Notes under the pieces: model-generated
What the model saw: only the letters and a program-made list of their open reading frames with translations
Databases searched by the model: none
Told to the model about the DNA's origin: nothing
Shown here: piece after piece, positions 20,698 through 31,689 of the stretch
Numbering within the stretch: the first letter of the stretch is position 1
Layout: every line of letters begins with the position of its first letter
DNA from: Sipunculus nudus
Lineage: Eukaryota > Annelida > Sipuncula > Golfingiida > Sipunculidae
Reading direction: 5' to 3'
Assembly (NCBI GenBank): GCA_026874595.1
Contig: CM049314.1
Location: forward strand, 15,304,729-15,368,728
Length of the DNA stretch: 64,000 nucleotides
Program-made: the position numbers and the translations under genes

Positions 20698-22864
20698 CAG
20701 GGTTGGGGCCAGATACATGTGACGGTACCTAGGTACAGGTACAGGTTCTTGCAAAATGGTCAGGTAAAGGTACAGGTACATCATTTTTTAGCCCTCAGCC
20801 CTTAGGCTGATGGGCTCTTGTTTTCACCCAAGCTGTCCGTCCGTCCGGCGTCCGTTAACTTTTACCTTGTGAGCGGGATATCTTGAAAAGGATTCGCCGT
20901 CAGATTTTCATTTCCTCGGTAAAGATGTATATCGACAAAATCTCGGTAAAGTTCGAAGATGGGTGACCTTGACCTATTTTTCTACATTTTAGAGCTGATT
21001 ATAGAAAACACTTAGATGCTTATTACTCAGGAACCATTTGGTGGATTTTCACAAAACTTACTATGATTATTGGGACTGATAGTCTGTACCTGCTACACAA
21101 GTTTGGTGGCGCCACCTACAAGTTCTGATTTTTAATGAATTTTTATCAGATTTTCAACTTTGGGCTTGTGAGCGGGATATCTCTAAAAGAATTCATCGCA
21201 GGAATTTTATTTTTTCGGTGAAGATGGATATTGACAAAATCTCGGTCAAGTTTGAAGATGGGTGACCTTGACCTATTTTTCAAGGTCACAGAGCTTATAA
21301 TAGAATAAAACTTAGAAGCTTATTTTTCAGGAAGCATTTGGTGGATTGTTATGAATCATGGTACATACCTCTCCATTTTAAATTTATAACTGAGACATGT
21401 ACAGATATACATCCACATGAGAACAGATATTTAGTTCTTTTTACTGTTACCACCTCTAAACACTGTTCTTTTGGGTGAGGGCTTTTGTCAGCTTCTGCTG
21501 ATATTCTAGTTGTAAAGTACCTAGGTACAGGTACTTAAGAAAGTATCTAGGTAGAGGTACGGGTACATTTTAAAGATATACGAACTAATGATTACTGCAT
21601 TAAATTAATCTAGATATGCAATAATAAGTTATAATAGAATGGCATAATATATCATTAAAAGTATTAAATGATCACTTCCTATGTCACAGGAAAAATAAAG
21701 GCCTGGCAAATGATAAGGATTGTCTTTAGTAAGTGTGATAAATGAACGAAGCTGATTAAGTTTACAGAGTTATTAATACAGAAATATAAAACTTTCATAA
21801 ATTGTTTAATTTTCTATATTTTAAATCAAGGTTTCAGTTTTGGGGTTTAAAGGCAAAATCTCTAGGATTATCACACTTTAAATTAAAAGGCTCAAACGCT
21901 TGACTGAAAGGGAAAAGCTTACAATCAATTTTATAGACTAATTTCATAATAATAAAACATACAAAATTAGAAGTAAAAATACACATGTTCATGACAGAGA
22001 GTCACACTGAGAATGGTTTGAGCACTTGCATATAATGCATGAACTCAGACTTTTTATTGTAAAATGGGAAGTTCTGCTTTTGTTTGGCTTATGTTGAGAA
22101 TTCAGTGATATAATATGTATTTTCTTTACTTCTACATTTATCCATCACCAGTGTTCTTTATACATTCTAGACAACAGGTACATGGTATCTACATGGGGCA
22201 TAAAAGCAAAAACAGTCTATATCCTTTGCCTTGTACCCTTTATATATGCCTAAGTCCACTCAAGTTCAAAGGCTGCTGGGTTGAAAGCTAAGTAATTACC
22301 CCTAACTGGTTTAGGTAACAGCCCTGACAGGGCTGACAGCTCAGTATCATTCTTGACCATACCTGATGTCCATATCCAGTATCTTACCTGTAGAGTCATA
22401 GTACTGTGAATTGTGTACCTAGATACCGGTGCAAGTACCAGGCCAAACCCCTGTTCAGTGTTTATACTAGCCAACTTCATACATGGGGCAGGTAGGCAAC
22501 CCCCTGTATCTATCCTTTGTTGGTTGCTGTATACTTGTGCTGATAATATAATGCTGCAATGTACTTCCTGTTTAGAGGCTGGAGGTTGACCAGCTTGCTA
22601 GCCAGGTAGCCAGCTACAAAGGCAGCAGGGATGAATGCTTGCAGGGGTGTAAGCTCTGTACATGTAAATGACCCAAACCTTGGTGTCCATTTTAAGTACC
22701 AGTATCAAGTTTGTACCAGGAGTACCTTAATCCAGGTACAGGTACTTTAGTTCCAGGTACAGGTACAAGGTTCTTCCTACTCATGACAGCAAGGTACAGG
22801 TACAGGTACTCTGAATTGTGTACCTAGGTTCAGGTGTAGGTACAAGTACCTGGCCCCAACCCTG
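20698..22864. mobile_element. hAT-like non-autonomous DNA transposon
   Basis: The left end CAGGGTTGGGGCCAGATAC and the right end, reverse complement CAGGGTTGGGGCCAGGTAC, are inverted repeats. Perfect 8-bp copies of CCCTCTTC flank it (20690-20697 and 22865-22872), the hallmark of hAT insertion. Both subterminal regions are rich in tandem GGTACAGGTAC motifs (20724-20780 and about 22690-22850), plausible transposase-binding repeats. No transposase frame remains in the 2,167 bp, and a second repeat (20798-21510) is nested in the left part. The 76-codon frames at 22250 and 22818 are shadows. Confidence 0.88.
20798..21510 (+). repeat. Dispersed repeat family B, nested in the hAT-like element
   Basis: Begins AGCCCTCAGCCC, has GTCCGTCCGTCCGG then CGTTAACTTTTACC, and contains two internal copies of a roughly 190-bp module (CTTGTGAGCGGGATATCT ... 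GATGGGTGACCTTGACC) offset by about 300 bp. GGTAC-rich hAT sequence flanks it on both sides, so it was probably inserted into that element. A diverged relative lies at 52,845. Confidence 0.65.
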
Positions 22865-22872
22865 CCCTCTTC

Positions 22873-23640
22873 AGTCACCTGGTTGTCAACTTTTTGACAT
22901 GTCAGGCAAGTTATTCACGCTTGAGGCGGGGTTACTTGGCAGACAGGCAGCTTATGGCAGGCCACAGTTGATCCAGGTGTCCAACCCGACTCATCTAGTA
23001 GTTGTTTTGACCAACAACATAACAAAGACAGCCTTTGAAGAAAATTAATAGAAAAGGAATTTGATAGTTGATAGGTAACGTGAAACTACCTGGCAATTAC
23101 TGATGCTGTAAGAGTCATGAATTGATTGATTAAAATGAATTCCAAATAACACCATGCAGTCACTAATGGTATTTTTCATTGGCATAATATTTGTTATTAA
23201 ATTTTAATAAATAATTAAACTCTTATATTATATGTGCTATTGCTCCTCTTTGGTAGGGATAACCTGTAATTATTAAATACCAGTTAACTCATTTGTTAAG
23301 AGCATTATTAACATGACTGATAATGGACAGTTTTTCAAATATTTCTACTGCAACGTAGATAAAGTTATATTGCCAAGTCAAAACCTGTGTGACAGTATCA
23401 CTCTATTTGTAAATAATATAAATGACATCAGTCCTCTTCCCTGTCTCAAAAGATACTATCAAAATCTTACATAACTTGAGTTAAACACCAACAACTCATA
23501 ATACAGCTTATATGACCACACAAAACCAGCATGTGCCCCATATCCAAGCAAATTTTGTGATCATTTGCTGATCGCAGATAACAGAATTATCGTAGGGTAG
23601 ATTTCTTTCAATTCTATAAGAATAGATCTGGGTCATTGAT
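22873..23640. other. Non-coding stretch
   Basis: AT-rich sequence without recognisable genes or repeats between the hAT-like element and the next dispersed repeat. Confidence 0.35.
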
Positions 23641-23800
23641 TTTTGGTAGTATCTTAGAAAGCTGTAGTTGGTCTTGTGGCCATTAGTAAGCCTATTTCAA
23701 ACTGAAGGCTGCAATAGTCTTCTTCTGAAAACTGTTGTTTCAACATTGCACAAAAATGATTCTCAGTGGGCCTTTGTTAAAAATTTAATACAAAATCTCC
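23640..23800 (+). repeat. Dispersed repeat family C, copy 1
   Basis: Shares TTTTGGTAG, GAAAGCTG, GGTCTTGTGGC, CCTATTTCAAACTGA, GGCTGCAATAGTCTTCTTCT and TTTCAACAT with 46,410-46,545, in the same order. Class unknown. Confidence 0.65.
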
Positions 23801-24298
23801 AGTATCTGAATAACTAATGCATTGATGGCCATGATTATTTCCATGTTTATTGATCATGGAGTGTTTCATAATTGCCTGAAGAGTGGTGGAGCCATCTGCA
23901 TTTTTTTACACATTTTCCCCCTCTGTTTTTGGGAACTTTAGATGAAGCAGTCCATCATTTAACAGGGCATATATTGTATCTGCTAGACCTAGATTCTTGT
24001 AACATGACTTTCAGGCAGGCTCTGGATGAATCTGCATGTAAACCCAAAATTAGGTCATAGTGACCTATATTTTGTGAAGCATTGGCCAAAAACATGATTT
24101 TTTAGCACCCTTTAAATCAGGTGGGCACAAATTGTATCTGGTAACCCTAGAATGTTCCATTTAAATGTACAGGGAATCTAGGGCAATCTCCTTGAGAACA
24201 TGACATTAGGTCATCATGACTTATATTGCTGACAAAAAAACATTTAAAGCACGCAGACAGTCATACAGGGTACATATTTAACTGTTGGACCTAAGACC
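23801..24298. other. Non-coding stretch
   Basis: No supportable gene; the 62-codon frame at 23872 has no recognisable feature. Confidence 0.35.
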
Positions 24299-24744
24299 AG
24301 CTTCTGTTGCTCAGCGGTAGAGCACAGGACTCAAAGCCTGGAGATCCTGGGTTCGAATCTCAGCTGAGGCGGTGAGGTTTTTCACGGTTGGCCCCCACCC
24401 AGGGTGAGTGCTCAGCAGGCTTAATGGGAAGGCTGTGCCCCACAGCCGTGTATCACCCACATACGAGTGCGTCTTTGGGGGGTTCCTCGGTGTTATGACC
24501 CAGCAATGGGGATGATTACACACCCAGGACCCGCAGGTGCAGTAGACACCGGGCCTAAATGACACCAGGATACAAAAAAATAAAAATGATAGGAAGTGAG
24601 TGCTACGGCCCTGTCATGTAGTTCTAAACCGAAATGGAAACTCCTCAGGTGTACATACCCAGGTAAAGAATTAGATAAGTCAGCATTAAAAAAATGGAGG
24701 CGGTAACCTCCACCAAAAAAAAAAATAATAAAAAAAAAAACCTG
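24299..24744 (+). mobile_element. tRNA-derived SINE, complete copy
   Basis: The head has Pol III promoter boxes: TTGCTCAGCGGTAGAGC (box A region, 24307-24323) and GGTTCGAATC (box B, about 24350-24359). A roughly 330-bp tRNA-unrelated body follows and ends in GCATTAAAAAAATGGAGGCG plus an A-rich tail. The anticodon stem is imperfect, so this is a SINE head rather than a tRNA gene. Minus-strand frames here that read 'SAEIRTQDLQALSPV' come from the tRNA head and are a common source of spurious protein predictions. The same tail is at bases 1-80. Confidence 0.88.
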
Positions 24745-24865
24745 TTTGACATAGATTCTTCTGTCTTGACATCCAGGGATGTGCTTCAAAAATATGCATG
24801 GTCATTTTTAGCTCAGCTGTCTGCATACAAAAAGGCTCGATTTAATGGGAATTGCTGGACATATT

Positions 24866-25747
24866 TTCATGACATTTTTAGCTCAGCTGACTATAAGTCA
24901 TCTGAGCTATAGTCATGGTCCATTGTCCGTCGTCCGTCTGTCCGTCTGTCTGTCCGTCCGTCCGTCTGTCCGTCTGGATGTCCGTCCGTAAGACTGGCAC
25001 GTTTCGACACCGTTGGACCTACGAATCTGAATTTCGGCATACAGTTAGATGTCCCCATAATCTCCTACCATGCCAAAAATTGGGTCAATAGGACTTTGTT
25101 CCCCTGAGATATTAAGGAAAAACCTCAATTTTTTATTAAAAATCTATTTTCACACTTCAGGACTGCCTAAAATCAAAACCACTCATCTGGTTTTCTTCAT
25201 ATTTACCATAAATATTCCTCTATATAGTTCCTATGTACATGCCAGATATTAAGTCAGTATTATATAATTTAAAAAAGTTATGGCCCCAAACATAATGGAT
25301 TTTGTAAAAAAATCAGGAGGATATTTGGTCACTTAAGACCAAAAGTGTTAAAGGTAGGGACTTTTCAGTAATACAACTTATATTAATCAAAATTTAATTG
25401 TATACCAAAAATTAGATCAAAATTTGTTAAATTTTTTTAAATATTGGCAAAAATATAAAATTGGTACCTTAAATTTTGCCCAACTTTGGCCATGGCACGT
25501 TTTTTTCCTGTAAGTACTGTGGATTTAATTTTCACACCATGTATACATAAGGATTTAATCTGTTAAAATCTGAAATTTGAAAATAAAAGCTGCAAAATTA
25601 GGCTAGTTATTGAATTTTTTTGGAGGCTCTTGTTGTATTCCCTTACATTGTCAAGCAGTCCACTTTGATGACTGTAGGTCATTCAGTGCACATCTCTATG
25701 CTCCCCAGGCTGTTGACATAATTTTAGATGTCCCCAAAATCTCCTAC
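24866..25747 (+). repeat. Dispersed repeat family A, copy 3 and left part of copy 4
   Basis: Begins AGCTCAGCTGACTATAAGTC, then a CCGTCCGTCTGTCC microsatellite-like tract, then the full family body to about 25,640. A segment TGGAGGCTCTTGTTGTATTC ... CTCCCCAGGCTGTT is also found at 38,950-39,050. The next family body starts at TTAGATGTCCCCAAAATCTC and breaks at 25,747, where the 4.2-kb TIR element begins. Confidence 0.75.
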
Positions 25748-25766
25748 CCCTTACCAAAAATTTGTG

Positions 25767-26153
25767 TGCCATATAAATATAAGTGCCATATATGTGAAAG
25801 TTATATGGCACATATAAGGCACATATATGTGCCATATATGTCCCTTATTTCCAACCTTATAACTCCCATATATGTCACATATATATGTCCGGTATATGGA
25901 TTTTATATGCAAATTAGGTAGGAGCCTTATATGTCACATATATGGGCCTTATATGTCACTTATAAGGCTTCCACATATAGGTCCCATATATGTCCCATAT
26001 ATGTCCCTTATAACTCCCATATATGTCCCATATATGTGCCTTATAACTCACATATATGTGCCTTATAACTCCCATATATGTGACATATATGACCCTTATA
26101 AGTGCCATATATGTCCCTTATAAGTGACATATAACTCACATATAAGTCAGTGT
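25767..26153. repeat. Left subterminal array of 11-bp blocks
   Basis: From about 25,975 the sequence divides cleanly into 11-mers such as CCCATATATGT, CCCTTATAACT, GCCTTATAACT, CACATATATGT and CCCTTATAAGT. The left part is the same material but less regular. Many blocks have a self-complementary core (CATATATG, CTTATAAG). The frames at 25610-26244 on both strands arise from it. Confidence 0.9.
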
Positions 26154-26234
26154 ATGCACCTTCTGTACTGTTTGTCAATAGCTCAGTTACTGTCTGTTGT
26201 ATGTTCTGTTTTGAAAGGTGTTTACTCTTTTCTT

Positions 26235-28860
26235 TATTCCTCAAGGAATTACGGTAGATGATAGAAATTAAGGTTTGTGTGTGTGTGGTGAGCTTCCTGC
26301 ACTGTGCAATTCCTTGAAATCAATGCTGGCCTGCAGTCACACTGGGGGTCATCAACTTCACACAGTCGTATGGACGCAAACACATAAAACATAAAAGTAA
26401 GAAAATACAAGAGCCAAAATTTATGTTTATTTACACATTTGTAAACTGAAAATAATATTTTCATAAGATTTTTAAAACTCCCTGGTTCAGTCAGATTTGA
26501 GAGAGTTGTCCTTTTAGAGAATGAAGGCTGGATGGAAATATACACCCTTGCCACACTCTAAATCCTTTTCAGTCCCCTCCTGTTTGACCTGCAAAAACAA
26601 ATGTTACCAGTCTAAGTATACACATATAGTCAATATTGCTTACATTAATTATTTTATTAAATAAGTTTAAAGAATATCTTTTGACATTGATGCTTACTAT
26701 TGCTTTTCTTAACATTTATAGTAGTTTACCTTATCTGGAGGCAACACACAAGTCAAAAAAGGAAAAGAATTTATATCACTGAAAGTACATCTGCTCTCTA
26801 TATAGGGGTTTTCAATGTTCTGAAAATATGCCTGTTCAACATTTAGGATTATAAGCAAATACAGTTGGACTTTTCAATTACTAACACAGGAAGAGTTTTC
26901 CAGTTATACAGAGTATATACAAAAATTACAGATTATCAAATATCCTGGTCACAGGACAGACACTGTGGCCTAAAGATGCTCATAGGTTCAGAAAGTAGGT
27001 TTTTACATGTAAACAGTTTATAATGATATATTTATATCCCATATGCACAATAAATGTTAACCACCAAATTTGCACTTCAAATATGGCAAGTTCCAGCTAT
27101 TTGATAAAAAAAACTTACAATTCATAACATTTCCCATTTGCTAAAAGATTTAAATGTTACTTTATATGATTAACTGAATATGCTTACCAGACAATTCTTG
27201 CAAGGGCTGGAGATATCTGGGCTCTCCTTTTACTTTCTGCACCATTTCTTCATACTGGAAAAGTAAAGAAACCATTACAAATCATAGAAACAAAGGTTGT
27301 TGGAAATAAATAATTAAGAACATGGAGTCTTGCATATTTTGACATTTAAGTAGACAAATGGACTAAAAAGGGTCTCACATCAATAATATTACTAAAACAG
27401 TACATCATGTTGTTCAAAATGACTTCTTGATCTTTTATGGTGAAATGGCACTACCACACGTACATATAAAAAGAAATCATTCAAGGTAGACTAAAAATGT
27501 ACTTTTGATTAACCTGTAAATTGAACCAGATTTGATTTCTCTTTTGGAATCAAAATAGTACCTAATGAAATCATCTGATCCTTAGTGAAACAAATTCCCA
27601 AATTATTATGCTTTTTCTTTTGAAATGAAAGTGAATATGTCAGAAGAAACCTCAAATGAAAAAAAAAGTCAGAGGACCAAGCCCATTAAAGTTAAAGTGC
27701 TCATGACCTTTAAAAGGGTGTTCTTGACCTTCTGATGTCAAATTCAGATTCAATTCATACATATGATTATGAATAGTTTGTGGATTCTTATGAAACATAC
27801 TGTGTTATGTATCAAATTGTTAATAAATTGGTGTTTACAGTATATGTAAATGACACGTAGAAGGGCATATTATGAAATTAAAGCTTAATTTAGGAGTTTT
27901 TGTGTGATAGACTCCAATAGTAAAAAATATTTGATTAATTTTTTAGATTAGTTGAAATGTTTTGGTTGAGTACAGCAAACCTCTTTTCAATTTTATAAAA
28001 AAAAAAGCATTCACCAAAATTGAGACAGTGGCTGTAAATTCAGCAATGATCAATGTTTAATGTTTACTTTGCCTGAAAGAAAAACTTATGAACATTGTAT
28101 AATTAACAATTTTTAACCATATTATAACTTTTGGGCACTCTAGCAAGACAAAAAATTCAAGTCAATTTGGAAAATGAAAAGGAACATCTTTAGCTTGTAG
28201 CAGCTTTTTTTACATGACCCAGAGTTCAGCTAAATAATAACATGGTCAATAGCCATAGGTTCAACAAATAAAATGGTAGTATGTGGTACTCATAGCAGTT
28301 GTGTGCTGATTAAGCTTTATGTAGGTTAACTGATCATCCCTTCACAGGTAGGGTACATTTAGAAATTACATCAATATGTAAACTTTGGGGCCTGCTGCTG
28401 ACTCTTGATTTTTCCACACCAAATTGCAAATAGCATCACTGAAAAGGATATGTTCTTAACTTCCTGTTGGTGCATTGAACATGCACATTGTCACTATATA
28501 GGGGCAACAGCATCAGCTTTTTGTAAAAAATGTGTTATTTTGTAAAAATGGGCCACCAAATAGGAAATGTTATCTTGAAACACACAAATTCTGTTTTTTT
28601 TCAGGGCAAACCAAGATAGGTGAAGTCATCTTTATGCAATCACTGGTTTACTATGCAAAAATAACTTAAATAATGCAAGATTACTCACCAATGAGACATT
28701 TTTTAGCTATACATTCCCCTTCTGCTTGAGCAGCTTGACAAAGAACTTCTCTTCAAAGTGTGTACTCCCTTAACGGTTACGGGATGTTATCATTCAGATG
28801 TAAACTGACTCTGCATGCCTTTGTTGTGCACAGCCCATACAGTATTCATGTGACGTCACC
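26235..28860 (-). other. Possible small spliced transcript inside the TIR element
   Basis: On the minus strand, a donor CATTG|GTGAGT ends a candidate first exon at about 28,686. A 67-nt exon (27254-27188) is bounded by TTTACTTTTCCAG and CTG|GTAAGC. A third exon would begin after TTTTTGCAG at 26,588, with AATAAA near 26,232. A perfect CRE, TGACGTCA, lies near 28,850, suitably placed as a promoter element. The only frame open through the middle exon gives MVQKVKGEPRYLQPLQELS followed by GQTGGD and stop, so any product is about 26 residues, and an upstream ATG reads out of frame. It could be a captured host fragment, a long non-coding RNA or coincidence of good splice sites. No function is assigned. 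Confidence 0.25.
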
Positions 28861-28866
28861 ACTATT
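28843..28866 (-). promoter_or_regulatory. CRE palindrome within the TIR element
   Basis: TGACGTCA within ATGTGACGTCACC, the perfect cAMP-response element recognised by CREB/ATF proteins in animals. It lies about 110-170 bp upstream of the candidate first exon's donor on the minus strand. Confidence 0.35.
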
Positions 28867-29628
28867 CCAGGGCAGGGTACAGTAAGGTCAATGGTCCATT
28901 GTAGGGAGTGCTTGTACAGCAAACTTGTCTGCTGGGGGGGGGGGGGTGTTACATATACTTGTGAAATTTACTGATTAGAATGCTGGTTATTGTCACAATA
29001 AGAATGCAGATACTTATTTTTTTAATTACCTATGCTTTTATCAATGCTGTTGATTTTCAATGGCAATATTTTACAGCTGGAATGTGTGGGTGTTGAGCTG
29101 TTTCTAAAACCAATATGATATTAGGTTAATGCCTATGTATTACCATGATTGGTCAGTGGCACACTACATCAATACCCTTTGTTCTGTATTTATGAAGTAG
29201 TTATCAATTGCAATTAGATGCTGTAGTGTTTGTATATACACTACATTCCAAAAGAATTATTTTTTCTTATAATTATCAAGGGCACAAATTATAACCAATG
29301 TGAAATATAGTCAAATTATTTTTTTGTATTGTGTTTTGAGTAAATGATGTTTTACTGCATGCATAATTACTATAGTTTACACCTCTTAATGTATAAATCA
29401 GATGAAAAAAAATTATTTATAGTATTATTTTTCTAATATACATAAAGTTCTGAGGAAGCTGGTTATTTTGATACCCATTTTAATATACTTCTTCAGTATT
29501 TATTATTCAATTATAATTCATTTTCTTAAAACCATAATGGAGCTGGGACTTAGAAGTTTCTGCAGCATTTGTGTTCCCTTGGAAAATGTCTAAGTCCTAT
29601 CTTATAGAACAGTAAGCTCACAGTATAT

Positions 29629-29931
29629 AAACTTATAACTGACATATAACTGACATATACAGAACCCCTTCACATTCAACTCCCTTATATCTCCCATACA
29701 AGTCACATATAAATGAACTGTACAGAATGGCCTCATGTGCAGCTCCCTTATAACTGACATATAACAAACATACAACTCCCTTATAACTCACATATAACAA
29801 TGCCTGACTAAACATATAGCTGCAATATACATATAACTCACATACATAGCATTTATATGGGAAATATATGTCCCTTATAAGGGACATATAAGGCCCTTAT
29901 AAGGGACATATAAGGCACATATATGTGAGTA
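29629..29931. repeat. Right subterminal array of 11-bp blocks
   Basis: Same block type as the left array; most regular next to the terminus, where CCTTATAAGGG, ACATATAAGGC and ACATATATGTG alternate in 11-base steps. Confidence 0.88.
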
Positions 29932-29950
29932 CTTTCCATTTTGGTAAGGG

Positions 29951-30530
29951 ACCATACCGAAAATTGGGTCATTAGGACTTTGTTCAGGACTTCGGGATAT
30001 TAAGGAAAAAAAAAACTCCGTTTTCCATAAAAAAAGCCATTGTTACACTTCAGGGCTGCCTAATATCAAAACCACTGATCTGTTTTTGATCGTATTTAGG
30101 ATTCACATTCTTTTATACATTTTCTATGAACATACCAAAAATTAGGTTAGTATTGGGTATTATTTTGAAGTTATGGGCCAAAACATAATGCAATTTGTTA
30201 AAAAATCAGGAAATATATTTACTCACATGAGAATTGCTGAACCTAGAGACTTTTTTTCAGGAATACAACTTTATTTAATCAAGATTCAATTGTTTACCCA
30301 AAATTAGATCTGAATTTTGCAAATTTTTCAAGTTATTAGCATAAATAAAAAATCAATAGCTTAAATTTTGTCCAACTTTGGCACTGTTGATTTAATTTTC
30401 ACAGCATATATACATAAGGATTTAATCTTTTAAAATCTGAAATTTCAAAGAAATTGATTGGAAAGAATAGCTTTTATTCATGTTTTCATACACCATGTCA
30501 AGTGTTGTTTACATCTAGCCCACCTAGTAT
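29951..30530 (+). repeat. Dispersed repeat family A, right part of copy 4
   Basis: Continues the copy broken at 25,747: ACCGAAAATTGGGTCATTAG, ATATTAAGGAAAAA, CAAAACCACTGATC and so on to ACCATGTCAAGTGTTGTTTA. It shows that the TIR element inserted into an older repeat. Confidence 0.75.
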
Positions 30531-31183
30531 TACAGCCTTCACTTGCATTATGTAACCCACCCCAGGCAGCTTGCCTTGGGTCAGCTTGGCCACTACCAGC
30601 AGGCTTCCCCTCTGCTCTGCACTCCCTCCCCCCCCCCCCCCAGATGGTGCATAAACTAGATGAATGTTATTATTTTCTGTATGTGATTCATTCTTATTCT
30701 AGGCTATGCTACATTTTAGATTTTGTATTGTACCACCAGGGTTACAATGATTAAAGTGTACATTTAATTGTGTCCACAAAGTGGTGTATTGCTATGAAAG
30801 TGTGGATGTTCATGAGATAAGTAATTCCTTACTTCAGAGGAGTAAAAACTTCACCAGGTGTGAAATTGACTATTAATTTCAGTAATTAATTAAAACTTGG
30901 ATAGTAATTAGCACAATGATATTGTTTGTTTCTCATTCAACCAACAGTGTGTATACTTTATTTGAAAAGATGTTTTATTTACTGAATCTTTTATTTTATT
31001 TTGGTGAATAAAATTAAGCAGGTACTGAAAACTCCAATGTGCAAAACTTTTTAATAGTGATTCAAGGAATATTCTTGTAGATGCCATGTTGTGGCATTAT
31101 TTTCTTTTAAATTCAGTTTAAACATTTATGATTTAAAAATAATAAAATATATGTGTATGCATAATATGACCCAATATGAGCTA
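30531..31183. other. Non-coding stretch
   Basis: Contains a run of about 15 C (30,627-30,642). The 98-codon plus frame beginning at 30458 runs from the repeat through it and is not a convincing gene. Confidence 0.4.
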
Positions 31184-31320
31184 CACTCTGGATATATGAT
31201 GATTGCAACTTTTGCAACAATTCTAATATTTTAACTTATAGTTTCAGTTTTTTACTCTGTATATATAATGATTGCAACTTTTGCAACAATTCTAATATTT
31301 TAACTTATATTTTCAGGTTT
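31184..31320. repeat. Two-copy tandem repeat, 69-bp unit
   Basis: GATTGCAACTTTTGCAACAA followed by TTCTAATATTTTAACTTATA occurs at 31,201 and again at 31,270, nearly identical. Confidence 0.85.
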
Positions 31321-31689
31321 TTTCATTTAAAATTTATAAAACCTGTAAATAAAAAAAATGATTCAGATAAAAACTTCTTAATGGAAAAAGTGGATATGCT
31401 TAAAAAAAAATAGGCTTATATATAAACTTAAATGCATTATTCCCTTAAAAGTGAAATAAAGGTATTAGTCCATTCTGTCCACTTGCCTGTCCATCTGTAA
31501 ATTTTCCATCTGTAAATTTTCATACATTACAGTATCTCAAAACTTTTACTGTTTTTCTTCATGACAGTCTTGACAGAGTATTAGTTTGCAATCATATATT
31601 TAGAACTTTACTATAACCAAGTAGGAGGGCCCCTTTCCTCTTAGCTTTTCATATTCTTATATAAATGAAAAAACATTACAATAGAATAT

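Larger units (their letters stand above)
25748..29950. mobile_element. 4.2-kb TIR element with 11-bp phased terminal arrays
   Basis: The element starts CCCTTACCAAAA and ends TTTTGGTAAGGG, a perfect 12-bp inverted repeat. The outside sequence is a family A repeat that rejoins exactly when the element is removed (...CTCCTAC | CATACCGAAAATTGGG...), leaving a 2-bp AC (or 3-bp ACC) duplication. Just inside each end lies an array of 11-bp AT-rich palindromic blocks. The interior shows no transposase of useful length, but may hold a small spliced transcript on the minus strand. The superfamily is not recognised: the duplication is too short for hAT and it lacks the TA, TTA or TTAA typical of mariner, Harbinger or piggyBac. 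Confidence 0.8.

Noticed and set aside
24299-24375. A second tRNA gene with box A and box B
   Set aside because: The acceptor and anticodon stems do not pair well and the sequence continues into a conserved body with an A-rich tail, so it is a SINE head.
24311-24789. Minus-strand frames of 84 and 98 codons
   Set aside because: They lie wholly inside the SINE and its surroundings; their peptide is a known kind of tRNA-SINE artefact.
25610-26244. Repetitive 'HICHIYG' proteins on both strands
   Set aside because: They are translations of the 11-bp arrays (CATATATG reads His/Ile/Tyr/Met).
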